From Brachionus plicatilis (lineage: Eukaryota; Rotifera; Eurotatoria; Ploima; Brachionidae): a stretch of 64,000 nt of DNA. Within the stretch, counting starts at the first letter, position 1. Each line of letters starts with the position of its first letter. The position numbers and the translations under genes are program-made. Of the stretch, positions 49,791 to 64,000 are shown piece by piece. The notes under the pieces were generated by a model. It searched no databases. It saw only the letters and a program-made list of their open reading frames with translations, and was not told the origin of the DNA. The stretch is taken from positions 434,001 to 498,000 of the forward strand of contig QEOQ01000141.1 of assembly GCA_010279815.1 (NCBI GenBank), in the 5' to 3' direction.

Positions 49791-51363
49791 TGCCACAGAA
49801 ATTGAATTTTTCTCTTAAATTTTCATTCAAAATTTAATATTTGAAATTATTGAAATTTTGTTTTCTGTCTCGTGTTTTAGCTTTAAACGCCTTCGCTTTT
49901 TTTTCAAATGAATTGGATCCTACTTGAAGCAAAAATGGTACTAGAGCATCTTATAAGCCGAAATAAGCGACCTGTTAACCAATGCTTTTTAAATTATTTG
50001 GACATGATGCCTGTTGATAATTTGATCATTTAGTTAAAACAGAATACTCATCCAAATTAAATCAATTTTCTTTTAATATAAAATTTTTTTAAAATAAATT
50101 TCAAGCAATATTTAATGCCAAAGATTCAAAATTTTGAGTTAAATAAAGTTTTTACGTTTGTTTGATTAATTTATCATTCTTTTTATTAAAAATTTTAATA
50201 AAATATCGATTCCATTACTCATAAAATTTTGAATTGTCTCTAAATTCTGAAATATTTTTTTTGGTAATCAGTACACTCCCTATTTTTATTTATATGAATT
50301 TTTTGCTATTTTGAAAAAGTAAATTATTTTATTTTAAACTTTGTTTCTTTTAGCCAAAGCTTTTAATTGCAATAAGATTATGAATTGTAAAAAATTAATC
50401 AAAATTTTCAAAGATTCAAAAATTCAAAAATTTTTTTATTTTTTATTAATTTATTTATTACATATTAATGTCTAACTAAAATTTCATTAACGTTAATAAT
50501 CACATTCAACTCACTCTTTCTCGTGCGTGTTAAATATGTGTGTGATAAAGATTATCTTTAAAAATTTTTAATGATTCATTTTTCATTGAAACCATTTTAT
50601 TGTTTAAAAGCTACTGAATTATTTTTTTGTTTATCGATATGCATTCAATTCTTAATTTTGAACGAATTTAAAGAATTAGCACTTTTAAGCTTTTAAATCT
50701 AAAACTGATTAAAGCTAATAAATTTTTTTAATCAATTATAAATGCTTCTATCTTTATTAAGAGATGAATTTTGTTTCGTTCATCGATAGGAAGAAATTAG
50801 AGAAATAATTTGTGTTCGAAAGTGAGTTATTAAAAAAAATTTATATTTTAATTTTATTTTCTTAGTGGTATTGAGGTATCATGCAAAAATTAAGCGATTA
50901 TACGATCAAGCTAGACACAATTTAATTGTCTGAAATATTTTTCAATTTTTGAATATTTAACAATTAACTGATAGAACGCCTTATTTATTTTTCGACTGAC
51001 GTCTGACATAAACTAAAAAACTCCAATCTTCTTCGATTTGTGTTTTTGAATTGTTTAGTTTTGATTTTAAGCCAGAGATGGCCAAGAATCACAGTCAAAA
51101 ATTAAAAGTCAATTTTGATTCTGGCTTATAAATTTTGTACCGAAAGTAAAAATTGATTTTGTTGTTTAAAAAAAAAATAAAAGTCAAAGTTAATATTTGT
51201 GTTTAATTTTTAATTTTGACCTTTTAAAATAAAAATGGAACTTATGATAGATTTTTTTGAATACAGAAAAAAATTTAAAATTATTAAAAAAATTAAAATC
51301 AAAATATTATTTTCGATTTTTGAAAGTGAAAAATTTATCATTTATAAGGGGTTAAAAAAGTTA

Positions 51364-51878
51364 CCGTATTCCTTTGTTCGATAATGCAGCGCCACAACCT
51401 AGAACACATCACTGGCGCAGGCGCTATACTAAATCTCGCCCATGTTAAATTCAACTTAACTTGTGTTGCATGCGCCAAAATCGTACTTCGGGTTGGGGCG
51501 ATGCACTATATCCAGGGTCTTGAGAATGGTGCTGCATTATTTGAATGATTTAAAAAGAAAATATAAAAATAATTCAAAACAATATTTTTTTATTTTAATT
51601 TTTATTTAAATTCTTTTTTATTTTTAAACTTTAATGCTGCACCAAATACATAATTAAAAAAAATTCTTTTTTTTTAAATATTATCCCTTTGCTAAACTTA
51701 AATAATGCAGCACCATTCTCAAGACCCTGGATATAGTGCATCGCCACAACCCGAAATACGATTTTGGCGCATGCAACACAAGTTAAGTTGAATTTAACAT
51801 GGGCGAGATTTAGTATAGCGCCTGCGCCAGTGATGTGTTCTAGGTTGTGGCGCTGCATTATCAAACAAAGGAATACGA
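51364..51878. mobile_element. Long, nearly perfect foldback element (TA-flanked)
   Basis: Arms of about 180 bp are almost identical in inverse orientation, for example AATGCAGCGCCACAACCTAG left and CTAGGTTGTGGCGCTGCATT right. Ends CCGTATTCCTTTGTT with TA on both sides. The arms are GC-richer than the surroundings. The A/T-rich loop holds no ORF; ORFs across it are palindrome artefacts. Few arm differences suggest a recent insertion or gene conversion. Confidence 0.93.
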
Positions 51879-52491
51879 TATATTAATTTTTTTATATACA
51901 GTAGATCTATGACACATGGATTTTGGTCTTGCGTGAAAGCTGGTAAAATTTTGTACTAGAAAAATGGTGGGGGATAAATGGCATATTATTAATGGGGGAG
52001 ATAAGTATGGGTCGGTGTTTTATTTAAAAACTGGTGGTCCGTGTTTTAGCAATTACCTTTTGGTTTCGACCTGCTTTAGTTTTATTTACAAATATTTTGT
52101 TGACAAAGACTGCCATGAATTTCCATTTTTAATGTTTTTTTGGTAATTTTAGCTAATATTAATAAATTACCGATTTTGCCGTAAAGCTAAAAATCTTAAA
52201 ATATTTATGTGTGAATTTTGGTTAAAAGAAAATTAATTTTAAAATAAATATTATGAAAAAAGAAAACATACAGTAAAAACTTTTTTTAAAGTTTTTCTTC
52301 CAAAAAAATTCACTTTCTTATTTTTTACCGATTTTTTACCAATAAGTACTCTAAAAAAATTGAACCCTCCTAAAATTTAAGTAAATTTTTTTTCGATAAA
52401 TTTCTCGTTTGAAAAATTTGCAAATATTAATAAAATCTTAGTTTTTTTAAAAAAATTATTCAAAATTATTCAATATTTTATGTAAAATAAG

Positions 52492-52560
52492 CAGAGTTGT
52501 ATAAAAGTCACAAGTCACAAGTCAAATGCAAGTCAGGACTTTGACTTTTTTATATATGAA
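52492..52560. repeat. Single end of a CAGAGTTG hAT-like MITE
   Basis: CAGAGTTGTATAAAAGTCAC followed by AAGTCACAAGTC runs matches the ends of the 13144 and 33053 elements. No partner end found nearby, so a truncated copy. Confidence 0.5.
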
Positions 52561-52784
52561 AATTCGATTAAATTTTTTTTTATTGATGCTACATCAAATT
52601 TTAATTGACTGGATACTACTTTATGATTATTATTTTCCTAGATTTTAATATTGTAAAAAATTTCTAATTTTTCTTACATCATTTTACCAAAGGACATCAT
52701 ATTGTTAAAGCCAAAAATATTTTTATATATTTTATTTAAAAATTTTGCATTTATCAAAATAAATAAGTTCTGGTAGCTTTTTTC

Positions 52785-56010
<3,226 letters not shown>

Positions 56011-58015
56011 TTTCGTTTACTCAACATCATCATGTTAAATAAAATTATTTAAATCTAAAATTATAAAATTTGCAACACATAAACAAATATTTCTATTCAT
56101 TGTTATAAAAATTCTTTTTTTTTTTTACTCCAGAATTTCAATTCTAAATAATCTTTTAAACTAGGTAACTTTTTAGATGTTATCATTTTTTATTTTTTGG
56201 TTCTTGTTTGCTAATATTGTTTTTGTAGTTTTTAATTGATGGAAAAAATCTATGAAAGATAGAAATTTTAAAATAAGCCTTTTATTTTTTTTCAAGAAAT
56301 TTTCTTGATGAATTAAGAAAAGAGATTGAAAAAAATTCATTAAATTGACTGATTTTTTCTTATTACTCAAAGCTGGTCATTTAGATTTACTTTCTAGATG
56401 AAAAATCTGTAAATTTTTCTATTTTCTATTAAAAGTATTCTTATTTATTCTTCTTTATAGAGACTATTATTTTTTAAGCATATTTTTTATATTTTGTCTT
56501 TTATATTTTTGATTGATAATATTTATTTAATTGAAAAATATGCTATAATTTTTTTGAATTATTATAAAAATAAAAATATTTGGTCTAGCTTTAGCTTTTT
56601 TGGAAGTCTCGTCTAAGGTTAAATGTTTTAAGCTCATATTTAATTAAGTTATTTGTTCGATGATGCATCAAATTATCGAAAAATTGATTCATAGAAAATT
56701 AAAATAAAATTAAACTAAACTCATAGAATACATTTAAGGCCTAATTTATTTTATTGAAAGATTTCCGCGAAAGATTAAAAAAAATATAAATAAACCAAAA
56801 AAAAATTAAAATTAAATTTTTCAAGGAAAAAAAAATAAAATATTAAAATGATTGATTGAATTTAAATACTATTTATTTTAATAAAAAAAATAATGCATTT
56901 ACGCTTTAAAATTTAAATTTTTTTTTTTAATTTGGATTAAATTAACAAATTTAAGAAATATAAAATTATCAGCATTTTTTTAGCAAAGATCATCTTGGGA
57001 AGAAAATAAAAAACGAACACAATTGATAAAAGCATATTCGTATCTTGGCTAAAGTCGTGAAAGTTACCGTAAACTCAAAGTTTCTAAATATTTGTATAAT
57101 TACTTATCGAGGTAGTTTCGGAATTTAAACTATTCTGATTTATAAAACACAGTTTAAAATGAATTTTTGATATATGAGGGTTTTGAAACCGTGCTTCTAA
57201 CAACGTGGCCTCCTATACGCTTAATCTCAATGTAATTGCTTTCCTTATTCAAAAAACACAGTAGATTTAATAATCGAGTCATTCTAACAGCAGCTTTAAT
57301 CTCTACACATTTTTCAAAACAAGTAAAAATAATTTTTTTCCTTTCCTATTTGATTTCATTCAAATTTTATTTTCAAGCTTACTGAATTTGTTTTTCTATT
57401 TTATTTTTGGATCACTTGAATTTAATTATTTATTAAATAAAAAAATATTACTTCCATAATTGATCTGTTAAATTTTTGACTTAAATAAATTCTTTTATTT
57501 TTTATTTTTTAAAGATTTCTAATTTTAATTATTTCTAAAAATTTTAAATAAAAAATATATAGCTAAATAATAAAATTTTATTGTAAATTATCTGATAAAA
57601 ATAAATTTAATTTATTTATTTATTGATTCGATTAACTATTGTATTAAATTTTGGCAATGAATAAAAATAAATTATTTAAATAATTTTGATTTACCATATT
57701 ATTATTATCTTGTAAAAAAATACAAATAAATAACATAAACATCTCTTAATAATTTAAATAGTTCTTTTAATTTTAATTTAAAACAATTTTTTACTTAAAA
57801 TTTTTGTATTCTACTTAATTTTAAAATATACTAGGAATTTTTTAAATTATAAAAAAACTCGATTCCTCTTTTCAGAACCAAGACTATTATATATGACGTT
57901 TTACATATTCAAATAATTAAAATCTTAAATTTCAAAGTTTCATCTTGATTCAAATTGAATGAATATAAATAATAAATTATCAAAAATTCTGTAATTTAAT
58001 TTTTCAAATATTAAA
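56011..58015. other. Divergent intergenic region, 2 kb
   Basis: Between the 5' ends of SLC30A5 (-) and the 58016 gene (+). It contains the second copy of the conserved block (57174-57312). Otherwise A/T-rich with no recognised feature. Confidence 0.55.
57174..57312. repeat. Conserved block, copy 2
   Basis: Copy of 49625-49790: GAGGGTTTTGAAACCGTGCT then TCTAACAACGTGGCCTCCTA and CGCTTAATCTCAATG, with sporadic substitutions. Same orientation. It lies about 700 bp before the 58016 gene. Confidence 0.75.
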
Positions 58016-59805
58016 ATGAATCATTCCATGATTGTTAAAAAAAGTCTTAAATATTTGAATAGAGTATTTGCTGTATTGATGGTAGTTGTTGTGAGCCTCA
58101 ATATAGAGCAGATATTTCATAATAAACGAATTCAAAGTTTTGAACATATTCTAAACTTAGACTCGGATCTTAATAATAAAATCCGTCGCTGCCAGAGTTG
58201 TCAAATGGAAGGTCTATGGGCCTTGAATCGATTGAACAGTAAGTCCAACATTTTCAAACCTAGCCATAATCTTTTTTCTAGTCGCAGGAGCTTTGCTTTC
58301 TTTGGTCTTGGCTGTTTTTAGTCTTGTATTTGCGCATAGAAGCAGGATGTTTAGAGAACATTTCAAATGGTTTGTACCATCATGTTTAGCTTCCACAATT
58401 TTAACCACTATTTATTTTATTGTAGTGATTACTACTCATATAGTAAAATAAGACACCATTTCCAAAATTATAATTTCTCATTTTTTCATTCAAGACCCAA
58501 GAATGCGTTGATAGCAATGATTTTGATCCTTTGTGGCACTGTGATGCTGAATTTAGCTACAGTATGGAGCATAAAGTTAAACCATTGAGTATTCTAATGC
58601 TTGTCTGCATTCCTCAAGTAAATTATCATTTTAGAAATAAAAACTGAAATTTTGATTAATTATAATTCTTTTTTTTTATATTTTTATTAAAGTTTGTGGC
58701 AAGATCTTGCTCACTTTTGACCGAAAAGTATGCTAAAAAAGCCAGTAAAAATGGAGTGTGCAATAATTGGTATTCGGTGGAAATGAAAGATAAGGCAAAC
58801 AATTTACAAACAAAGCACCAGTATGAAAATTCAGATGCTAGATCAGAAAATGAGCTTGGTTTGCTGCGTGATTCACCCATTGAATTTGGTTTTAGAGAGC
58901 TTCCAGTTGATTGTCCAGTTGAAAAAAAATTAAGTAATCAAATGCTGCCCAAGATGGGATTTTACGGCGAAAAAAATGAAGATGTTTATATTGAAAAAAA
59001 CAGACAAGAATATGTAGAGAACGAGTTTTTTTCCAATGAAGGATTTGACCAAGTTATTTTAGACAGCAAGTTTCCAAATTTTAAACTAATCAACCAGAAA
59101 CGAATTTTTATGCGAAACTCGTCCTTGTCAACAATTTCAGAAGAAAAGACTTTTGCCACTATGACCGAGGTGTCCAACCAGTATGTTGAAAGAACCGAGA
59201 GTCCCAAAGTTAATCCGTCTAAATTAGTCTGCTCAGTAATTGATGAATTCCATGATAAGTCATTGATAATGAATGAAATAATTCATGTTTTTCAGCCTTC
59301 ATCAAAAGATGGTTGTTTTAGCAGAAATGTTCCAATCCGACTCACTTCTCCGAGAAAATCTGGTGTTGGTTTTAATTCACCCATGTCATTGCGTTCATCC
59401 AGTTCATGTAGTCCTAGCTCTAATGATTTCGATTTGTCACCAAATTTCGAACAATCAATATTGTTATCTAATTTAGTGATGGCAAAAAAAATCCGATTTG
59501 TCAAGCGGCTTAAAAATCGTATTGAAACCAAAAGTGGTAAAAAATTTTTTGTCAACAAAAATTGGGATTTAAAAATTAGAATGAGTCCTGTGCTTAGTAT
59601 TGGAAAAAAAAATCATTTAAAAAAACGAAAATTTTTATCATTTTCTTCAATGTCCAAAGAAACAAAAGAGCAATTTTTTTCTTCCGGCCAAATTAATCAT
59701 GCTGTTGATATAACCCCCGAAAAAAAAACGTTAAATAAGGATCAATCAAATTCCCAAAGCGATTTTGTAGTGCCCAAAATGAACATAGAACCGGTGTTTT
59801 TTTAA
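58016..59805 (+). CDS. Unrecognised four-pass membrane protein with long cytoplasmic tail
   Basis: Four exons: 58016-58238, 58282-58442, 58495-58617, 58693-59805, giving 539 aa, all phases consistent and introns 43-75 nt. Four hydrophobic helices: about 17-31 (VFAVLMVVVVSLN), 75-93 (AGALLSLVLAVFSLVFA), 105-127 (VPSCLASTILTTIYFIVVI) and 157-168 (LSILMLVCIPQ). The loop between helices 1 and 2 has CQSC; that between 3 and 4 has Cys-rich ECVDSNDFDPLWHC. This resembles a tetraspan layout, but no claudin (W-GLW) or tetraspanin (CCG) signature is present. Residues 170-539 are hydrophilic and Ser/Lys-rich, probably disordered. Family not recognised. The unspliced reading would stop soon after each exon, which supports the introns. 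Confidence 0.7.
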
Positions 59806-60202
59806 ATTTTTAGTTTCAAGTCTACATAAATTAATAATCCTCTGTCATAAGAATGCTTTTGACAATAAGTTAAATAAAATTTATTGCCATATATATTTAG
59901 TTTTAAGTTGATTACAATTTTATTTTCGTTGTGTATTTATCTTTTTTTTAATAATATTATTTTCCAATTAAGTTTCGATTTTATAATTTAAAAATTATTT
60001 TCATTAAATAAATATTTTAAAAAAATACTGTAATTTTTATTTATATTTTTAAAAAATGTCCTATTTGCTCTATAGTTAATTTTTTTTATTTAAAAAGAGA
60101 TTTTGGAACAAGTTAATTATGTTGACCAATCTTTTAAATTATTTATCAAACTTACCTATGGAGATAAGATATTTAAACGGAATATCTTATTTCTAGTAGA
60201 AA
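59806..60202. other. Downstream flank, source of a direct repeat
   Basis: 3' flank of the 58016 gene. With the last coding stretch (from 59627) it recurs at 63190-63470, on the other side of the foldback element. Confidence 0.6.
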
Positions 60203-61429
60203 AAAAGGGGTTGAAATTCTTATACTTATTTTGACAGAAATGATTAAAAAAAATTAAAAAATTTAAGATAAATCTAAGCAGTAAACATTAATTTTTTCTT
60301 AAATTTTTGTTAGTCTTGCTCAAGCTTATCTAAAATCATAATTTTGGAACTTTTTCTGGAGAAATTCTAATTTTATTACCAAAATAAAGAAATTTGAAAG
60401 GATTTAAATTTTCTTGAATAAATTTTATTTATTTTAAATTCTTAAATAAAAATTTTTACAATTCTGTTCCTTAATAAGTAAAATTTGAATGAAAATCTAA
60501 GAGAAAAATATTATTTTTTTGTTTTTAAAAATGTGTAGGTTTCTAAAATAAAGTTCTCCATAATTACATTTTAAATAAATAAAAAATAAAATTAAGCGGT
60601 CGAATCCCTAATTTTGAAACTTGCTATAAAAAACTGTATTTGAGATTCGTGTAATTATTTTGATAGAAATGTTCAAAAAAATAAGGTTAAGTCTAAGAAA
60701 TTAGTAACAAGTCCGTTTTAAAAATTAAACATTGTTATGAATTTTTGTTTCCAAAAGTTCAAATCTAAAAATCTTGAACTATTAGACAATTTTTTTACTG
60801 ATTTTTTTTTAAACCTTATTTTAATTTTTTTTATCTTTTTATCTCGAAAGTTTAAATATTTTTACTTTTAGAACAATAAAATAAAAGAATCTAATAGAAA
60901 AAATTTTTTATTAGACAAATCTATTGAATCTATTGATTTATTAGTGAAATAATAAAAACATCAGTGTGAAAAAATAACAAGACAAGAGTGTAACTAAATT
61001 AGATTAAAAAACAAATTGATTAATTAAAAACACAAAATGAAAATTTATTGATAACAAACAAATTTTTACATAGTAAAAGAACAAATTTTTAAACTTTAAA
61101 AGTACAAAATTATTGATTAAAAGGAATAATTAAAAAAAATTTAGTAAAATTATAAACCAAATGTAAAAAAATTAACAGAATAAATATTTTCAATTTATTT
61201 GGATTCAGCTTAATCCAATTTCTCATGTCAATTTGGAAAACAAAACGAAATTACAAAATAATCTTTAAAGGAGATCATTAATAATTAACTTTTTATTTAT
61301 TTGTTCATCTAAAATCAATTTATACTTACTGAATATTTTATTTGTTTTAAAAACTTTAATTTTTTATCTGACATATTGTAATTAGTAAAGTGATCCACTG
61401 ACATTATAATAAGAATGATGACATAAGAT

Positions 61430-61691
61430 GTCCAAGTCATCCACTGACATGTTTTGATTTTTTAAAGAGTTTTCTTAGTCCAAGTCATCCACTGACATGT
61501 TTTGATTTTTTAAAGAGTTTTCTTAGTCCAAGTTATCCACTGACATGTTTTGATTTTTTAAAGAGTTTTCTTAGTCCAAGTCATCCACTGACATGTTTTG
61601 ATTTTTTAAAGAGTTTTCTAAGTCCAAGTCATCCACTGACATGTTTTGATTTTTTAAAGAGTTTTCTAAGTCCAAGTCATCCACTGACATG
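61430..61691. repeat. 48-bp tandem repeat array, left arm
   Basis: Units start at 61430, 61478, 61526, 61574, 61622 and 61670 (the last partial). Each begins GTCCAAGTCATCCACTGACA and ends TTTTTTAAAGAGTTTTCTTA; they differ by single bases. Confidence 0.95.
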
Positions 61692-61775
61692 ATTTCATCA
61701 CAATAAGAATCATGACATAAGTAGTCCAAGATATTGACTGGAATCGTCTGAAAACAAAATATATCAAATTTTCAT

Positions 61776-62038
61776 TTTGGCTTATCTTACCTTATTATTT
61801 TTTTCGTCAGTCGAAAGCTTAGCATCCCAAGAGCAAATTGAACTATCAATCAGCTGAAATTTTTTCTTTTCCATTTGCTTTTGCTTTTGGCTTATCAAGT
61901 GAACATCGAACTGGGTCTGACTGTTGGAGTAAATTTCACACACTGGACAGTGCCAGTCAGAATTTCTAATTCTGTAATTCTTAATTGGCTTAGCTGCTTT
62001 CTGCTGGTCATCTGGCACGGGCATTTCAAATACAATGT
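61776..62038 (-). pseudogene. Captured copy of the first coding exon of the zinc-finger gene
   Basis: Open frame 62024-61782 on the minus strand. Residues 1-32 are identical to the parent at 49265-49514, including the ATG, a short 5' flank (CATTTCAAATACAATGT read on +) and the finger cysteines C26 and C29. C33 is now Ser, and the last zinc ligand H48 is Gln, so the finger should not fold. The copy starts at the parent exon's 3' edge. It has gained a donor-like AAG|GTAAGA where the parent has CAGGAAGA. Whether it is transcribed is unknown. Confidence 0.88.
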
Positions 62039-62071
62039 CGGATAGCTTTGGCTATCATGGGGTTTATTTTA

Positions 62072-62237
62072 CATGTCAGTGGATGACTTGGACTTAGAAA
62101 ACTCTTTAAAAAATCAAAACATGTCAGTGGATGACTTGGACTAAGAAAACTCTTTAAAAAATCAAAACATGTCAGTGGATGACTTGGACTTAGAAAACTC
62201 TTTAAAAAATCAAAACATGTCAGTGGATGACTTGGAC
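62072..62237. repeat. 48-bp tandem repeat array, right arm
   Basis: Four starts of CATGTCAGTGGATGACTTGG, the inverse of the left-arm unit, spaced 48 bp. Two fewer units than the left array, so copy number is unstable. Confidence 0.95.
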
Positions 62238-62791
62238 ATCTTATGTCATCATTCTTATTATGATGTCAGTGGATCACTTTACTAATTACAATATGTCAGA
62301 TAAAAAATTAAAGTTTTTAAAACAAATAAAATATTCAGTAAGTATAAATTGATTTTAGATGAACAAATAAATAAAAAGTTAATTATTAATGATCTCCTTT
62401 AAAGATTATTTTGTAATTTCGTTTTGTTTTCCAAATTGACATGAGAAATTGGATTAAGCTGAATCCAAATAAATTGAAAATATTTATTCTGTTAATTTTT
62501 TTACATTTGGTTTATAATTTTACTAAATTTTTTTTAATTATTCCTTTTAATCAATAATTTTGTACTTTTAAATTTTATTCAAGAAAATCTATATGCTTGC
62601 AAATTTATTATTTTGGTAATAAAATTAGATATTCTCCAGAAAAATTCAAAAATAATGATTTTAGATAAGCTTGAGCAAGACTAACAAAAATTATAGAAAA
62701 AATTAATGTTAACTGCTTAGATTTATCTTAAATTTTTTAATTTTTTTTAATCATTTCTGTCAAAATAAGTATAAGAATTTCAACCCCTTTT

Positions 62792-64000
62792 AAGCAAGTT
62801 TTTTTAATTGATGATTCTGGACTGATTCTGAATTTTCAAAAAAATATTCAAGAGAATAAATATAATCTTAGGGTAATCATAGCTTATTTGTCAAAAATCA
62901 TATTGGCATTATGATTTTGCGAATATCCATCTTCGGCAAATATAGAAGAACTAGAACTTTCGATTCGATTTCTTAATTTTTAAAATCATGCTTGAAATAG
63001 TTAAAATAAAGATATTTCTAGAGTTGCAAAAAAATCTGATTTTTAACTTGATGGTATAATTAAAAAAAACGAAGAAAAATTTTAACAGTTTAAATTCATT
63101 TAGTTTGAAAGAATTTATTATTTTTCTTCGTGAGATTCTTTGTTATTTTTCTTTTCTAAACAAGTTCACAAATAAAAATAAAATGTAAATAAAATTTTTG
63201 TCATATTCTTCAATGTCCAGCGAAACAAAATAATTTTAATAAAATTTGTTATCGTATAGATTTAGTTTTAAGTTGATTACAATTTTGTTTTCGTTGTGTA
63301 TTTATCTTTTTCTTTTTATATGTAATATTATTTTCCAATTAAGTTTCGATTTTATGATTTAAAAATTATTTTCTTTAAATAAATACTTTAAAAAACGCTG
63401 TAATTTTTGTTTAGATTTTAAAAAAATATCCAATTTGCTCGATTTTTAATTTTTTGTTTAAAACTGATTTTGGGACTTACCAATATTTTTATCAAATCCG
63501 TAAATCTTTTACGATCACTTTTTAAACAACTATTATGATCGAATGATAAATTCAAATTTTGATTTTATAAAGATTAATTAAATATATGTGCAAATTAATT
63601 ATTTATTATTAGTTTAGTTGACTAATTTTTAGTCGACTAATAATTAATTGAATAAATAAATAGTATTTAACAAAGACTTAATTATATCACATCGGGTTTT
63701 GTTACCTATCCTTTTTTAAGAAAATTTTCACTTAAAAAAAATTTTAACTGTCTAAATAAAGGAATGTTTCTTTTAATTAAAATTCAATAAATCAATTATC
63801 AAAATCAAATTCAAAATATTAACTAAAAATTAAAAAAAAAGTTATAAAATGTCAAATAAATATTTTCAAATATTTTTTGTCTCACTATTTCAAAGATATC
63901 TCTCTTATTCCACTACAACTTTTTTTCTTAATATCAGACTTGTTTATAAGTCATAGTTTTAAGTCATATTTATGACTTAACTTAAATTTTAGTAACTTTG
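62792..64000. other. Right flank with direct repeat of gene 3' end and a MITE end
   Basis: 63190-63470 repeats 59627-60080 in direct orientation (ATTCTTCAATGTCCAGCGAA; TTAGTTTTAAGTTGATTACA), with about 200 bp deleted, including the stop codon. From 63935 the sequence CAGACTTGTTTATAAGTCAT is the left end of another AGACTTG hAT-like MITE running out of the window. No gene seen. Confidence 0.7.
63935..64000. mobile_element. hAT-like MITE (AGACTTG family), cut by window end
   Basis: CAGACTTGTTTATAAGTCAT and following AGTTTTAAGTCATA match the left end of 4666-4979. Confidence 0.65.

Larger units (their letters stand above)
49515..52784. other. Intergenic between zinc-finger gene and SLC30A5
   Basis: Contains the duplicated block 49625-49790, the near-perfect foldback 51364-51878 and one MITE end (52492-52560). 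The rest is A/T-rich with no gene recognised. Confidence 0.6.
60203..62791. mobile_element. Large foldback element with tandem-repeat arms and a captured exon
   Basis: Inverted arms: the outer segment 60203-60427 matches 62575-62791 inverted (GGGGTTGAAATTCTTATACT, TGCTCAAGCTTATCTAAAAT), and the inner segment 61097-61429 matches 62236-62575 inverted (TGTCAATTTGGAAAACAAAA, TAAAGTGATCCACTGACAT). The left arm has about 670 extra bases (60428-61096). Each inner arm ends in an array of 48-bp units, six starts on the left and four on the right. The centre (61776-62038) is a copy of the first coding exon of the zinc-finger gene at 49265-49514. No transposase is visible. The structure recalls Drosophila FB/Galileo elements. 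Confidence 0.88.

Noticed and set aside
51631..51864. Minus ORF with Cys/Ala/His-rich protein
   Set aside because: It lies in one arm of the 51364-51878 palindrome; the same ORF appears from the inverted arm, so it is a by-product of the hairpin.
61430..62237. Regular 48-bp repeats resembling a CRISPR array
   Set aside because: There are no unique spacers; units abut directly, occur in both arms of a foldback element and lie in a eukaryotic genome.

Overview
This is a very AT-rich nuclear stretch of an invertebrate animal genome. The evidence is animal-type gene families (HSF, ZnT5, CLN3, COPS7, NRDE2, TSNAXIP1, SLC6), GT-AG introns that are mostly 45-70 nt, eukaryotic tRNA genes and many short inverted-repeat transposons. 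The AT bias and the kinds of LINE, MULE and hAT relics would fit a monogonont rotifer such as Brachionus. That placement is inference from recollection and was not tested.

Layout. 1-6990 (+) is the 3' part of a heat-shock transcription factor gene. 7465-8454 (+) is an intronless peroxisomal phytanoyl-CoA dioxygenase. 10127-16006 (+) is NRDE2 in two exons, separated by a transposon-filled intron. 16671-25858 is a cluster of ten tRNA genes (5 Glu, 2 Asp, Gly, Thr, Asn), with a 13-exon SLC6 transporter (19057-21677) in the middle and a Tigger/pogo relic between tRNAs. 26119-27088 (+) is COP9 signalosome subunit 7. 30068-31514 (+) is CLN3/battenin, with a perfect TCACGTGA box just upstream. 33369-37097 (-) is a ten-exon TSNAXIP1-like coiled-coil gene. 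38808-39183 is a decayed MULE transposase tail. 40666-41490 (-) encodes an unrecognised single-pass membrane protein. 41491-48197 is a gene desert. 48198-49514 (-) is a two-finger JAZ/ZNF346-like zinc-finger gene with a GC-AG intron. 52785-56010 (-) is the zinc transporter SLC30A5 (ZnT5). 58016-59805 (+) is an unrecognised four-pass membrane protein with a long cytoplasmic tail. 60203-62791 is a 2.6-kb foldback element with 48-bp tandem repeats in its arms and a captured copy of the first coding exon of the zinc-finger gene.

The protein genes are unrelated housekeeping or cell-biological genes (stress transcription, lipid oxidation, RNA surveillance, signalosome, lysosome, zinc loading of the secretory pathway, cilium/sperm coiled-coil). 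They do not form a pathway or operon. What unites the window is small inverted-repeat transposons of several families: TA-flanked mariner-like, 8-bp-TSD hAT-like, and foldback. They account for most of the length of the long introns. Where the element ends can be read, subtracting the element leaves an intron of ordinary 45-70 nt size.

All exon structures were assembled by hand from splice signals, frame continuity and remembered family sequences. All multi-exon totals divide by three.
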